From positions 620,001 to 684,000 of the forward strand of contig NZ_CP051682.1 of NCBI RefSeq assembly GCF_012849215.1: 64,000 nt of DNA, in the 5' to 3' direction. This document shows, piece after piece, positions 34,530 to 44,826 of the stretch. Both the position numbers and the translations under genes were made by a program. Source of the stretch: Mucilaginibacter robiniae. GTDB lineage: Bacteria; Bacteroidota; Bacteroidia; Sphingobacteriales; Sphingobacteriaceae. Below the pieces are notes generated by a model. It worked only from the letters and a program-made list of their open reading frames with translations, did not search any database and had not been told where the DNA came from. The first letter of the stretch is position 1; each line of letters begins with the position of its first letter.

Positions 34530-36437
34530 CTAGCCCAGCAGATTACCAGTAAACTCCATTTTGATTTTAGTCTGGAAGTTATCGATGATTTTAAAAATCT
34601 CTTTTAAGGCTACTCGTTCAATTTTTGTCAGATGCGAGATGTCAATGTAATTATCGGGTTCGCTTTTATCCTGTATAATTTGAACCGCCTGCTTTTTCAG
34701 GCGCATACTCATTAAGAAATAATAAGATTGCGAAAGCTCGTGGTAAGCGGTTTCACTAAACACCTCTAGCTGGATCAGGGCTTTCAGGCGCTCGCCGGTG
34801 TTTACTTTAAATACCCGGTGCTTCAGGGCATACACCCGCACCAAATCTACAATCGGCGTCATGGTTTTCTTAATATCAAACACCTCACGCTTGCCTTTGG
34901 TAAACGTACGGATGGTGTTGAAGAAAGTAAGCGGCGGTACGTACTGCAAAGCGTTTTTAGCCATGTTTACAAAAAGCTTTTCCATCGGCTTTTGCAGCTC
35001 TTCGTTCAGAAAAGCTTTTAGCTCATCCATAATGGCCGGCTCGCCATAGATTAAGCGACAATCAAAAAAGGTAGAAAACTGAATTACCGTTTCAGGCAAT
35101 GACTCGGCCATCCAGTTCAGGTAATTTCTTTTCCAATGCGATAGCGAGTGCGTCCATTTCGGGTTTTGCGCCATGTAGCCGCCAGTGCAATACACAAAGC
35201 CAATACTGTTTAAACGATCAGATACGCGCTGTGCAAAGTCCAGAAAATAAGCACGCACTTCTTCACGATGTTCATTAGCCTTATCTTCATAAATAATGGC
35301 ATTATCCTGATCGGTTTTAAAGGTTTGCTCTTTACGGCCTTCGCTACCCAGCACCATAAATACAAACTTGGCAGGCGGCTGCCCTACCAGAGCTATTACA
35401 TCCTCAATTACTTTTTGAGCGATAGTATCGGCAATAGTGGTAATTACCTGATTGGCAATTTGCGCATTCACGCCACGTTCCAGCAGTTGATTGACAAACT
35501 GTGGCACCGATTCCCATTTACGCTTCAGTTCCTCATCAGATACGGCCGATTTTACCGACTGGATAAATACTAGCGGCGATTGTGCCTGCTCGCTCAGTAG
35601 TTTATTACGGCTTAGAAAACCTACGTATTCACCTTCTTTACGTACCAGCAAATACCGTGTTTTGGTACTGAACATCATCAGTATGGCTTCGTACACATAA
35701 GCCTGGGCATCAATGGTAACTATAGGGTTTGCCATTACGCTGCTTACCGGCGCGCTGGCATCTTTAAGTTCGGCAATTACGCTATCGCGCAAGGTAATAT
35801 CGGTTACATAGCCTACAATTTGCTGTTGCTGATTAGTTACAAACAAACAGCTTACCTTACTAGCTGCCATGTGGCGGGCAGCCTTATAAATCGGCGTCTG
35901 CTCATCGCTCTGTACGATGGGACGATATTCCACGCTTTCAATTTTGCGCGAGTACAGCTGATCGGCTGCTGCATAGCTTTCTTCAAACACAGCCGGACGC
36001 TTAAAAAAATGTACAAACTCTTCGTTCTGCATCCGTTTGCCAAACTCGGCTGTAAAGTACAGGAACAAGTCCTCGTAAGTTTTACATAGCTCCCTAAAAT
36101 CTCGACGATGCAGAAAATAAACTACAGTGCCTTTTTTAGCGATTACTGTTCGTAACGACTGACGACGGTTCAACAACACCGATACCCCACCGTAGCAAAA
36201 ACCCGGATAATGATGTTCTACCAATCTTCGGTTTTGTACACTATCGTAAAAGAAAGATTCATACTCCCCTTTTACAATAATATCTACTCCTTTTAGCTTG
36301 CTAACCTCCTGCTCATAAATAACCTTGTCTTTTTTATAGCTGATTTCCTCCAACCGTTCGGCTACTTCCTGTAGTACCTCATCAGGCAGTAAATTAAACG
36401 GAGCTGATTGCTTTAAAAATTCGACACGTTCGTTCAT
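34530..36437 (-). CDS. cNMP-binding / CBS / DUF294 nucleotidyltransferase-like protein
   Basis: A 635-residue cytosolic protein with four parts: a cyclic-nucleotide-binding-like domain (about 10-130), two CBS motifs (about 165-290, PIYKAARHMAASKVSCLFV and ANPIVTIDAQAYVYEAILMM), a GlnD-like nucleotidyltransferase domain (DUF294, about 330-460) with LGSEGRKEQ and DQDNAIIYED, and a helical DUF294 C-terminal domain. The acidic pair expected for catalysis is present. Such proteins probably modify or sense nucleotides; the target is unknown. It overlaps the exonuclease gene upstream by 4 bp, so they act as a pair. Confidence 0.88.
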   Translation of the reverse strand: MNERVEFLKQSAPFNLLPDEVLQEVAERLEEISYKKDKVIYEQEVSKLKGVDIIVKGEYESFFYDSVQNRRLVEHHYPGFCYGGVSVLLNRRQSLRTVIAKKGTVVYFLHRRDFRELCKTYEDLFLYFTAEFGKRMQNEEFVHFFKRPAVFEESYAAADQLYSRKIESVEYRPIVQSDEQTPIYKAARHMAASKVSCLFVTNQQQQIVGYVTDITLRDSVIAELKDASAPVSSVMANPIVTIDAQAYVYEAILMMFSTKTRYLLVRKEGEYVGFLSRNKLLSEQAQSPLVFIQSVKSAVSDEELKRKWESVPQFVNQLLERGVNAQIANQVITTIADTIAQKVIEDVIALVGQPPAKFVFMVLGSEGRKEQTFKTDQDNAIIYEDKANEHREEVRAYFLDFAQRVSDRLNSIGFVYCTGGYMAQNPKWTHSLSHWKRNYLNWMAESLPETVIQFSTFFDCRLIYGEPAIMDELKAFLNEELQKPMEKLFVNMAKNALQYVPPLTFFNTIRTFTKGKREVFDIKKTMTPIVDLVRVYALKHRVFKVNTGERLKALIQLEVFSETAYHELSQSYYFLMSMRLKKQAVQIIQDKSEPDNYIDISHLTKIERVALKEIFKIIDNFQTKIKMEFTGNLLG

Positions 36438-37138
36438 AAAGTATGGGCTAATATCATTATAAGCAGCAGTATAAATACCGGCATCACCAAAGTAAGCAAG
36501 TTACCCGATAAGACCCGCAATTTCCTGATACTCGGATGCGCATCCTGCTGGGCAATCATTTTTTCGGTAATCTCGGTACGCTTCAGCAGTTCAAAAAAGC
36601 AATCGGCAGTAGCTTTGGCATCACATAAAGCATCATGCTGATTTTCCAATGGCTTATAAAACAGGAAAGCATACAAATCGCCCAGCAACAAACTTTTAGG
36701 CATCGGTGTCCAGGCCAGTTGGGTAGTAGCCAACATGGTACAAAATACCGGCAGATTAGTTAACGGGTTCGGCAAGCTAGCGCGGTAAAAATCGGCGCTC
36801 AGTACATGGTAATCAAACTGTACAAAATGGCCTACTACTAAAGGTTCATACTGTTTTAAATCTTGCGTAAGCAGTTCTAACACATGCTTGCGGTCTTCCC
36901 CTTTAACCGCCAGAAAACCGGAGTTGATACCATGAATCTCGATTGCTTTAGGCGTTATAAAAAAATCGGTATTGCGGATGTAATGGTTCTCGCGTTTAAT
37001 TTCCTGCCCATCTTTGGTGTACACCAGCCAACTGATTTGTACAGCCGAAGGCCAGTTGCCCTCAGTAGAATAAGGCAAAGTCCAGTTTACCGGCAAGCCG
37101 GAGGCCTCGGTATCCACAAATAACACATAATCGTTCAC
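36434..37138 (-). CDS. DEDDh 3'-5' exonuclease with C-terminal membrane anchor
   Basis: A 234-residue DnaQ-fold exonuclease. Catalytic acidic residues are visible: D9 and E11 (VDTEASG), D near 108 (HFVQFDYHVL), and H-x4-D in HDALCDAKAT. After the nuclease domain the last 25 residues form a hydrophobic helix (LLTLVMPVFILLLIMILA), so the enzyme is probably tethered to the membrane, unusual for a proofreading-type nuclease. It is the first gene of a two-gene unit with the DUF294 protein (4-bp ATGA overlap), a pairing I recall from Proteobacteria as well. Confidence 0.85.
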   Translation of the reverse strand: MNDYVLFVDTEASGLPVNWTLPYSTEGNWPSAVQISWLVYTKDGQEIKRENHYIRNTDFFITPKAIEIHGINSGFLAVKGEDRKHVLELLTQDLKQYEPLVVGHFVQFDYHVLSADFYRASLPNPLTNLPVFCTMLATTQLAWTPMPKSLLLGDLYAFLFYKPLENQHDALCDAKATADCFFELLKRTEITEKMIAQQDAHPSIRKLRVLSGNLLTLVMPVFILLLIMILAHTL

Positions 37139-37285
37139 GGTAAAGCAGTATAAGTTTACGTACCCAAACTGCGCGAGAACTTATAATTGGTTAGTAGTGC
37201 GGCAGTTTTGTGTTGCAAGTTAAAAATAAGTGACAACATATTCAGCAACAAACCTGCAAGCCAAATTGTTGTAAAATAAAAAAGC

Positions 37286-37320
37286 AAAAGCCCTGCTGAA
37301 TGATCAGCAGGGCTTTATAT
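37286..37320 (-). terminator. Terminator downstream of gyrB
   Basis: AAAGCCCTGCTG / CAGCAGGGCTTT stem with a 6-base loop, T-rich on the minus strand. It lies beyond the REP-like element. Confidence 0.8.
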
Positions 37321-37342
37321 AAACTTATAGATTTATCTTGCA

Positions 37343-37432
37343 CATCGTCATTGCGAGGTACGAAGCAATCTATGGACTATTTATAGTTAAACTACTTGTG
37401 CAGAGATTGCTTCGTACCTCGCAATGACGATG
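37343..37432. repeat. REP-like inverted repeat, copy 2, perfect 29-bp arms
   Basis: Arms of 29 bp are exact complements. They start CATCGTCATTGCGAGGTACG and end with AAGCAATCT, separated by 32 bp of unrelated sequence. This is the most perfect of three copies in the window. It is 29 bp after the gyrB stop codon. Confidence 0.85.
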
Positions 37433-37461
37433 ATTTATGTTTTATTTTACTCTACTTTCAA

Positions 37462-39429
<1,968 letters not shown>

Positions 39430-39444
39430 TTAAAAACTAACTAA

Positions 39445-39452
39445 CAAATATA
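39445..39452 (-). promoter_or_regulatory. gyrB: TAnnTTTG promoter of gyrB
   Basis: Minus strand TATATTTG, 24 bp before the gyrB ATG. The DnaA box at 39479-39487 lies about 27 bp further upstream, over the expected -33 region. Confidence 0.5.
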
Positions 39453-39478
39453 CGCATTTTACAGCTATTTCTTGCTAC

Positions 39479-39487
39479 TGTGGATAA
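39479..39487 (-). promoter_or_regulatory. DnaA box between gyrB and the Skp-like gene
   Basis: TTATCCACA on the minus strand is an exact consensus match, located between the divergent promoters at 39445-39452 and 39542-39549. Confidence 0.55.
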
Positions 39488-39518
39488 CTAAACACGTCAT
39501 TATCGGGCCATTAAAACA

Positions 39519-39549
39519 TTAGGATACTGGTAATGAAGTTATATATTTG
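39519..39549 (+). promoter_or_regulatory. Promoter of the Skp-like lipoprotein gene
   Basis: TATATTTG (39542-39549) matches TAnnTTTG; TTAG (39519-39522) is a near match to -33 TTTG with 19-bp spacing. The same near-match form occurs at the mqo promoter. Confidence 0.55.
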
Positions 39550-39570
39550 TGAAATTTTTAAGTTAGCATA

Positions 39571-40182
39571 ATGAAAAACCCTGCTTCGATTTTTACGAAA
39601 ATTACTTTAAGCCTGTTAGTAGCCGGCACCATAGCTGCCTGCAACCAAAACAAACCTGCGGATAAAACAACCACCACTTCATCACCAGCTGCTGCCCCGG
39701 TTGCCGTTGATGAATCAGCCAAAATAGTATTTGTAAACTCTGACTCACTGCTAAACAAATACGATTACTTTAAAGATATGTCGGCCCGTTTGGAAACCAA
39801 AGGCAAAGCCGCTCAAAGCGATTTACAAAGCAAAGGTCAGGCTTTTCAACGTGAAGTAGCTGAATACCAGAAAAGTGCCGGTACCATGACTGCCGAGCAA
39901 CGCCAAGCTACCGAACAACGTTTACAACGCAAACAGCAGGAACTGCAAGCTTACCAGCAAAATGCAGGCGCCCAAGTACAAAATGAAACCGCCAGCGAGC
40001 AAAGTAAGCTTTATGAAAAAGTTGCCGAATTCTTGAAGGTTTATGCTAAAGACAAGGGTTACAAAATGGTAATGACTTACCAAAAAGGCAACAGCGGTAT
40101 TTTATACGGCGACCCTAGCTTGGATATTACTTCAGACGTGGTAAAAAAACTAAACGAGGCTTACGCCAAAGACAAAAAATAA
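39571..40182 (+). CDS. OmpH/Skp-like periplasmic chaperone, lipoprotein form
   Basis: A 203-residue protein with a lipoprotein signal (hydrophobic LSLLVAGTIAAC, lipidated cysteine at 24) and a flexible linker rich in T, S, P and A. The body begins KIVFVNSDSLLNKYDYF and continues as a long charged helical hairpin (about 75-150, QSDLQSKGQAFQREV, RLQRKQQELQAYQQ), then the beta strand returns (MVMTYQKGNSGILYG). This is the OmpH/Skp fold, which holds outer membrane proteins in the periplasm. Lipid anchoring distinguishes it from classical soluble Skp. Confidence 0.85.
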   Translation: MKNPASIFTKITLSLLVAGTIAACNQNKPADKTTTTSSPAAAPVAVDESAKIVFVNSDSLLNKYDYFKDMSARLETKGKAAQSDLQSKGQAFQREVAEYQKSAGTMTAEQRQATEQRLQRKQQELQAYQQNAGAQVQNETASEQSKLYEKVAEFLKVYAKDKGYKMVMTYQKGNSGILYGDPSLDITSDVVKKLNEAYAKDKK

Positions 40183-40203
40183 TTTTAACTGTTAAAATGA
40201 TAG

Positions 40204-40236
40204 AAAAAACCTCAGCTAAACCGTTGAGGTTTTTTT
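40204..40236 (+). terminator. Terminator after the Skp-like gene
   Basis: AAAAAACCTCA / TGAGGTTTTTT stem with a 10-base loop. Confidence 0.85.
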
Positions 40237-40276
40237 ATGAACATTATTTACTGTTTTTGAGAGCTAGTTAACCGAT

Positions 40277-40363
40277 GTACTGGCAAAACAGTGTCACCAC
40301 TGCCAATGGTTTGTCAGTGTTACAGGGTGTTACACACTGAAACATGTAACACTTGTGAAACAC
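40277..40363 (+). repeat. Dispersed structured repeat, copy A
   Basis: About 87 bp nearly identical to 58849-58933. Shared blocks include GTACTG, CACCACTGCCAATGG and GTCAGTGTTACAGGGTGTTA. It contains a small hairpin (CAGTG...CACTG) and the left arm of a larger one; the right arm is degraded here (TGTAACACTTGTGAAACAC). It lies about 90 bp upstream of guaD. No open frame is conserved between the copies. Confidence 0.8.
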
Positions 40364-40455
40364 GCTGCTGTAATCAGTCTCCTGATTTTTGAAAAACAAT
40401 ATCTGATACCGCTGGTCATTTATCAAACCTATAACCCAATTTGAATTGATATTTT

Positions 40456-40935
40456 ATGGAAAATATAGAACACGAAAAATTTATGCGCATGGCTATTGCC
40501 TTATCTGAGCAGAACGTAGCTCAGGGCTTAGGCGGGCCTTTCGGTGCAGTGATTGTTAAAGATGGGGAAGTTATAGCCGCCAGTGCCAATAAAGTGGTAC
40601 CTTCTAATGACCCTACTGCTCATGCCGAAGTATCAACCATACGGCTGGCCTGCCAGCAACTGAATACCTTTAATCTGCAAGGCTGTGTTATTTACACCAG
40701 CTGCGAACCCTGCCCGATGTGTTTAGGCGCCATTTACTGGTCCCGCTTGGATAAGATTTATTACGCCAATACCAAAAGCGATGCCGCCGCTATCGGTTTT
40801 GACGACCAATTTATCTACGAAGAGTTAGACCGGCCCATGACTGCCCGTAAACTCCCTGTAGAACAACTCTTGCACGAGGAAGCTTTAAGCGCCTTTAAAG
40901 CATGGGAAATCAACACGCAGAAAACACATTATTAG
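40456..40935 (+). CDS. guaD: Guanine deaminase (cytidine-deaminase fold)
   Basis: A 159-residue zinc deaminase. Zinc ligands and catalytic glutamate: HAEV (H and E near 55-57) and PCPMC. The blocks GGPFGAVIVKDG, SNDPTAHAEV, SCEPCPMCLGAIYW and the C-terminal GFDDQFIYEE match B. subtilis-type guanine deaminase closely, which is favoured over tRNA or cytosine deaminases. It converts guanine to xanthine for purine salvage or catabolism. It is monocistronic with a terminator. Confidence 0.88.
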   Translation: MENIEHEKFMRMAIALSEQNVAQGLGGPFGAVIVKDGEVIAASANKVVPSNDPTAHAEVSTIRLACQQLNTFNLQGCVIYTSCEPCPMCLGAIYWSRLDKIYYANTKSDAAAIGFDDQFIYEELDRPMTARKLPVEQLLHEEALSAFKAWEINTQKTHY

Positions 40936-40974
40936 GCATAATATTGAACTAGATTATTGTAACTAATGCTAACT

Positions 40975-41015
40975 AAAAAGCCATCCTGTTGATACAATGG
41001 GATGGCTTTGTTTTT
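40975..41015. terminator. Terminator after guaD
   Basis: AAAAGCCATCC / GGATGGCTTT stem with T-run. It can also serve the converging SelW-like operon. Confidence 0.85.
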
Positions 41016-41038
41016 AATAACATCAACCTCCGTTGAGG

Positions 41039-41314
41039 TTACCGGTCTGAATGGCCTAAACTCTTTTCAGGGTTTACCACATCTCTCACCAGCTGCTTTA
41101 ATTCTTTAATTTCCGGAAAGCGCCCCATTTGTTTACGGTTAAAAACCTCCAACTCATTAACTCTGATGATGTAACTACCACTAACTTCGCTAGGTTGCAA
41201 TAGCACACCATGCACATCATCCGTAAACGTGGTTAATAGTTCCTGCGCCATATAGGCAGCCCGCAGCATCCAGCCGCACTTGGGGCAATATTCAATACTG
41301 ATGGTCGGCTTCAT
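41039..41314 (-). CDS. SelT/SelW/SelH-like redox protein
   Basis: A 91-residue thioredoxin-like protein of the Rdx family. The redox motif is CPKC near the N-terminus (SIEYCPKCGWMLRA), in the position of the Cys-x-x-Sec pair of SelW, followed by a helix (AYMAQELLTTF) and the family motif FNRKQMGRFPEIKELKQ. It is a cysteine-only homologue. Its start overlaps the S4-domain gene by 4 bp. Its physiological partner is unknown. Confidence 0.88.
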   Translation of the reverse strand: MKPTISIEYCPKCGWMLRAAYMAQELLTTFTDDVHGVLLQPSEVSGSYIIRVNELEVFNRKQMGRFPEIKELKQLVRDVVNPEKSLGHSDR

Positions 41315-41727
41315 TCCTCCTCTTCCCCTTGTGGCTTTTCAAAATACCCTTCCTGTAAATCATCAATCTCCCGCCGGTCGCGCTTGGTAGGCCGGCCCGT
41401 ACCCCGGTCGCGTCGCAATACCGGAGAGTGAAACATGGATTTAAAAGCTGGCGTTTGCTCCACCGGGGTAAGGTCGGCGTAAAAGTTCACCGCAGTTTTG
41501 GCATCTACGCGGTTTTCGAGCAGGCCGGTTACTGTTAATATTTTACGCTCCAAACCCTTCGATACATTGTAAGTTTCACCCAGTTTCACCTCGTGGGATG
41601 CTTTAACATTCTGGCCATTCAGCTTTACACGGCCAGCCTTACAAGCTTCCGTAGCTAGCGTACGGGTTTTAAAAATGCGGATAGCCCACAGGTATTTATC
41701 TATTCGTAGTTTTTCTTTTTCAGGCAT
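41311..41727 (-). CDS. S4-domain RNA-binding protein, Hsp15/RqcP-like
   Basis: A 138-residue protein starting with an S4 RNA-binding domain (RIDKYLWAIRIFKTRTLATE, then GRVKLNGQNVKASHEVKLGE). Hsp15/RqcP relatives bind stalled 50S subunits carrying nascent-chain tRNA. The C-terminal tail is rich in R, K, D and E (RRDRGTGRPTKRDRREI). It overlaps the SelW-like gene by 4 bp (ATGA). Confidence 0.88.
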   Translation of the reverse strand: MPEKEKLRIDKYLWAIRIFKTRTLATEACKAGRVKLNGQNVKASHEVKLGETYNVSKGLERKILTVTGLLENRVDAKTAVNFYADLTPVEQTPAFKSMFHSPVLRRDRGTGRPTKRDRREIDDLQEGYFEKPQGEEEE

Positions 41728-41749
41728 TTATAGTTGTTCTATTTTCGTT

Positions 41750-42082
41750 TTATTGATCATTCTCCGCTATTTCAGCACGTGTTTTACTTTGAAAATTAAT
41801 GATTATCCATTCAATAATCAATCCATAAAGAAGGCAGGTTATGGCAAGAATTAAAAAGTATCCAGGAAAATGATTTTTCCCTAAAAGCCAACCAATACAG
41901 ACAGATGGTAAAGCAATTACTTTGAAATATGCAGTGAATAGACCTACAATGATTATAGTGAAAACACTATCGCTAAAACCACCTTCACTATCAGCAAATG
42001 AAATAAAGAAAGAAAGAATTGCTAAAATGGCCATAACAAGGCTGTTAGACAGTAATCTCAGATAATTAACTTTCTTGAACAT
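41750..42082 (-). CDS. Small membrane protein of unknown function
   Basis: A 110-residue protein with three hydrophobic segments (about 12-29, 38-66, 72-96) and a short charged tail (KTRAEIAENDQ). No family is recognised. It precedes the S4-domain gene by 22 bp on the same strand and could be the first gene of that small operon. Base composition is lower in G+C than in the neighbours, which hints at recent acquisition or relaxed constraint. Confidence 0.55.
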   Translation of the reverse strand: MFKKVNYLRLLSNSLVMAILAILSFFISFADSEGGFSDSVFTIIIVGLFTAYFKVIALPSVCIGWLLGKNHFPGYFLILAITCLLYGLIIEWIIINFQSKTRAEIAENDQ

Positions 42083-42161
42083 GCAATTTTGAATTAAGCC
42101 CCTATATCACAATGTATAAAACAAATTTCCTCAAAAATCCCTTAATTTGCCAAAAATTTGA

Positions 42162-42983
42162 ATGATGGCTGAAACTTTAAAGAAAATGGTGGAAGAGGCT
42201 TGGGAAGACCGTGCCTTACTCAGCGAAAATACCTATATCAATGCGATTGAAACTGTGATTGCCCGATTAGACAAAGGCGAAATCCGTGTAGCAGAACTGA
42301 TTACCAACCGTTGGCATGTAAACGACTGGATTAAAAAAGCGGTTATTTTATACTTCCCCATCCGTCAGATGGAAGAAATTAAAGTGGGCCCTTTTGTATT
42401 TCATGATAAAATGAGATTGAAAGAGGATTACCGCAAAGCTGGCGTGCGTGTAGTACCACATGGTATTGCCCGTTACGGTGCTTACCTGGCTAAAGGTGTA
42501 ATCATGATGCCATCATACGTAAACATTGGTGCTTATGTAGATGAAGGCACCATGGTAGATACCTGGGCTACCGTAGGTTCATGCGCTCAAATTGGTAAAC
42601 ATTGCCATTTAAGCGGCGGTGTGGGTATTGGCGGTGTGTTAGAACCCGTTCAAGCAGCCCCGGTAATTATTGAAGATAACTGCTTCTTGGGTTCACGCGC
42701 TATTGTAGTGGAAGGCGTTCACGTAGAGCAGGAAGCTGTATTGGGTGCTAACGTAGTACTTACGGCATCAACCAAAATTATTGATGTAACCGGTTCTACT
42801 CCCGTTGAGTACAAAGGCCATGTACCTGCCCGTTCTGTAGTTATTCCAGGTTCTTACTCTAAACAATTTGCTGCCGGCGAGTACCAGGTACCTTGTGCCC
42901 TGATTATCGGCAAACGTAAAGAATCAACCGATAAAAAAACTTCGTTAAATAATGCACTGCGGGACAATAACGTGGCTGTGTAA
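42162..42983 (+). CDS. dapD: Tetrahydrodipicolinate N-succinyltransferase
   Basis: A 273-residue acyltransferase of the succinylase lysine / meso-diaminopimelate pathway. N-terminal helical domain (about 1-100, with WHVNDWIKKAVILYF), then a left-handed beta helix with hexapeptide repeats (GAYVDEGTMVDTWATVGSCA, IEDNCFLGSRAIVVEGV). Motifs RVVPHGIARYG and PARSVVIPGSY are typical. The start may be Met1 or Met2 (42165). The product feeds peptidoglycan synthesis. A REP-like element, not a terminator, follows. Confidence 0.95.
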   Translation: MMAETLKKMVEEAWEDRALLSENTYINAIETVIARLDKGEIRVAELITNRWHVNDWIKKAVILYFPIRQMEEIKVGPFVFHDKMRLKEDYRKAGVRVVPHGIARYGAYLAKGVIMMPSYVNIGAYVDEGTMVDTWATVGSCAQIGKHCHLSGGVGIGGVLEPVQAAPVIIEDNCFLGSRAIVVEGVHVEQEAVLGANVVLTASTKIIDVTGSTPVEYKGHVPARSVVIPGSYSKQFAAGEYQVPCALIIGKRKESTDKKTSLNNALRDNNVAV

Positions 42984-43011
42984 GAAAGTTATTTTGTTTT
43001 AAATTTACCAA

Positions 43012-43097
43012 GCATTGTTGCGAGGTACGAAGCAATTGGTGTAAAGATATATTGAATATGTCTGGTGCATAGATTGCTTCGTACCTCGCAATGACGT
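43012..43097. repeat. REP-like inverted repeat, copy 3
   Basis: Arms TTGCGAGGTACGAAGCAAT (43018-43036) and its exact complement (43073-43091), with imperfect extensions. The core equals that of copy 2 at 37343. It sits between dapD and the glycosyltransferase, both on the plus strand, 20 bp before the latter's start. Confidence 0.85.
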
Positions 43098-43116
43098 TTT
43101 AAAGTACTCCCACACC

Positions 43117-44244
43117 ATGCGCATAGGCTATGATGCCAAGAGAGCTTTTTTAAATAATACCGGTCTGGGTAATTACAGTCGGTGGCTCATTGGTGTTATG
43201 ACTAGGTATTACCCGGAAAATCAATACAGCTTATACACACCCGAAGTTAAGGATAATCGTCACGCGTATTTGTTAAACCATTTGCCACATACCAACACTG
43301 TTGCACCAGGTAGCAAGCTATTATCTTCCTGGTGGCGAACTAAGGGCATTGTTAACAACATGAAACAGGATGGTGTGAAACTCTATCATGGCTTAAGCCA
43401 TGAATTACCTCTAGGTATAGCTCAAAGCGGTATCAAATCGGTACTTACGGTGCACGATTTAATCTTCATGCGCTTTCCGCAGTACTTCGGGTGGGTAAAC
43501 CGAATGATTTACCGGGCTAAACTACAATACGCCTGTAAAACAGCTGACAGCATTATTGCCATCAGTCAGAAAACTAAGGATGACTTAATTGAATTGCTGC
43601 AGGTACCTGCTAGTAAAATCAGTGTCATTTACCAAAGCTGCGATCCGGTTTTTGCACAAGCTCACCCCCCCGCACAAAAAGCATCTATACAACAAAAGTA
43701 TCAGCTTCCTGAACAGTTTATACTAACAGTAGGCACCATTGAAGAACGCAAGAACCTAATGCTGCTGGTTAAGGCTTTATCTTGCTTAAAAGCTAAAGCT
43801 ACTTTAGTAGTGGTAGGAAAACCTACAGATTACCTGAACGAGGTAAAAGCCTTTATTCAGCAACATCAGCTAACCAGTCAAGTTATATTTTTGCATCAGG
43901 TTAGTTTTGATGAACTGCCGGCCTTGTACCAGTTGGCTCAGGCATTTATTTATCCCTCGCGCTACGAAGGTTTTGGCATACCGATACTGGAAGCATTGAA
44001 CTCAGGCACTCCGGTCATTGCAGCTAAAGGTTCGTGCCTGGAAGAAGCAGGAGGCCCGCATAGTTTGTATGTTGATCCGGATGATGAACAGGAACTGGCA
44101 ACAACCATTAGCCAAGTACTCCATAACGAAGAATTAAGAAATCGCATGATAACGCAGGGCTTAACTTACGCCAGGCAATTTAATGATGAGGCATTAGCTG
44201 AGCAATACATGCAACTTTACAAAAACACGCTTACTTATGCTTAG
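43117..44244 (+). CDS. Glycosyltransferase, GT4 family
   Basis: A 375-residue GT-B fold transferase. The N-terminal acceptor domain opens MRIGYDAKRAFLNNTGLGNY with the glycine-rich loop. The C-terminal donor domain carries YPSRYEGFGIPILEALNSG, the E-x7-E motif that holds the nucleotide sugar, and GGPHSLYVDPDD. It transfers a sugar to a polysaccharide or lipid acceptor in the cytoplasm; donor and acceptor are unknown and there is no polysaccharide cluster here. The stop codon overlaps the TsaC gene by 8 bp. Confidence 0.88.
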   Translation: MRIGYDAKRAFLNNTGLGNYSRWLIGVMTRYYPENQYSLYTPEVKDNRHAYLLNHLPHTNTVAPGSKLLSSWWRTKGIVNNMKQDGVKLYHGLSHELPLGIAQSGIKSVLTVHDLIFMRFPQYFGWVNRMIYRAKLQYACKTADSIIAISQKTKDDLIELLQVPASKISVIYQSCDPVFAQAHPPAQKASIQQKYQLPEQFILTVGTIEERKNLMLLVKALSCLKAKATLVVVGKPTDYLNEVKAFIQQHQLTSQVIFLHQVSFDELPALYQLAQAFIYPSRYEGFGIPILEALNSGTPVIAAKGSCLEEAGGPHSLYVDPDDEQELATTISQVLHNEELRNRMITQGLTYARQFNDEALAEQYMQLYKNTLTYA

Positions 44245-44803
44245 AGATGAAGTAAATAAGGCCTTGGAAGTTATACAACAAGGCGGCATCATTTTGTATC
44301 CTACCGATACTATTTGGGGTATAGGCTGCGATGCTACCAACACCGAAGCTATTAAAAAAATATACCAGCTTAAACAGCGGGACGAAGCCAAAAGTATGCT
44401 GATTTTGGTAGATACCGAAAATAAACTGGAAAGCTACATACGCGAAGTGCCAGCCATTGCTTATGAATTGATTGAGTATGCCGAAAACCCGATGACGTTG
44501 GTGATGCCTGGCGCTAAAAATATTTCGCCGGCCTTGATTAGTGCTGATGGTAGCGTGGGCATCCGGGTTACTTCTCATCCTTTTTGCCAACAGCTAATAC
44601 AACGTTTACGCAAGCCTCTGGTATCTACCTCGGCCAACATCAGCGGACAGCCTTCACCACAAAATTTTGCGCAAGTATCAGAAGAGATCAAAACGGGTGT
44701 AGATTACGTAGTTAACCTGGAGCAAGATAACCGTTCTGCTAAAAAACCATCCACCATTATGCGCTTAGAGCCTGATGGACGGTTTGAATTTCTTCGGCGA
44801 TAA
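44237..44803 (+). CDS. tsaC: L-threonylcarbamoyladenylate synthase
   Basis: A 188-residue YrdC/Sua5-domain protein that makes threonylcarbamoyl-AMP for the t6A37 modification of ANN-decoding tRNAs. Family motifs: YPTDTIWGIGCDA near the N-terminus, KQRDEAKSMLILV, and STSANISGQPSP. It has the short TsaC form without the extra Sua5 domain. The 8-bp overlap with the glycosyltransferase suggests translational coupling, with no obvious functional link. Confidence 0.92.
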   Translation: MLRDEVNKALEVIQQGGIILYPTDTIWGIGCDATNTEAIKKIYQLKQRDEAKSMLILVDTENKLESYIREVPAIAYELIEYAENPMTLVMPGAKNISPALISADGSVGIRVTSHPFCQQLIQRLRKPLVSTSANISGQPSPQNFAQVSEEIKTGVDYVVNLEQDNRSAKKPSTIMRLEPDGRFEFLRR

Positions 44804-44826
44804 GTATATAGGTTATCTAACCTGTT

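Larger units (their letters stand above)
37139..37461. other. Intergenic region downstream of gyrB
   Basis: This 323-bp region contains a REP-like palindrome (37343-37432) and the likely gyrB terminator (37286-37320). Nothing else is recognised. Confidence 0.5.

Noticed and set aside
44810..44823. Palindrome AGGTTATCTAACCT between tsaC and rodA
   Set aside because: Short and AT-rich with no T-run; too weak to call a terminator or operator.
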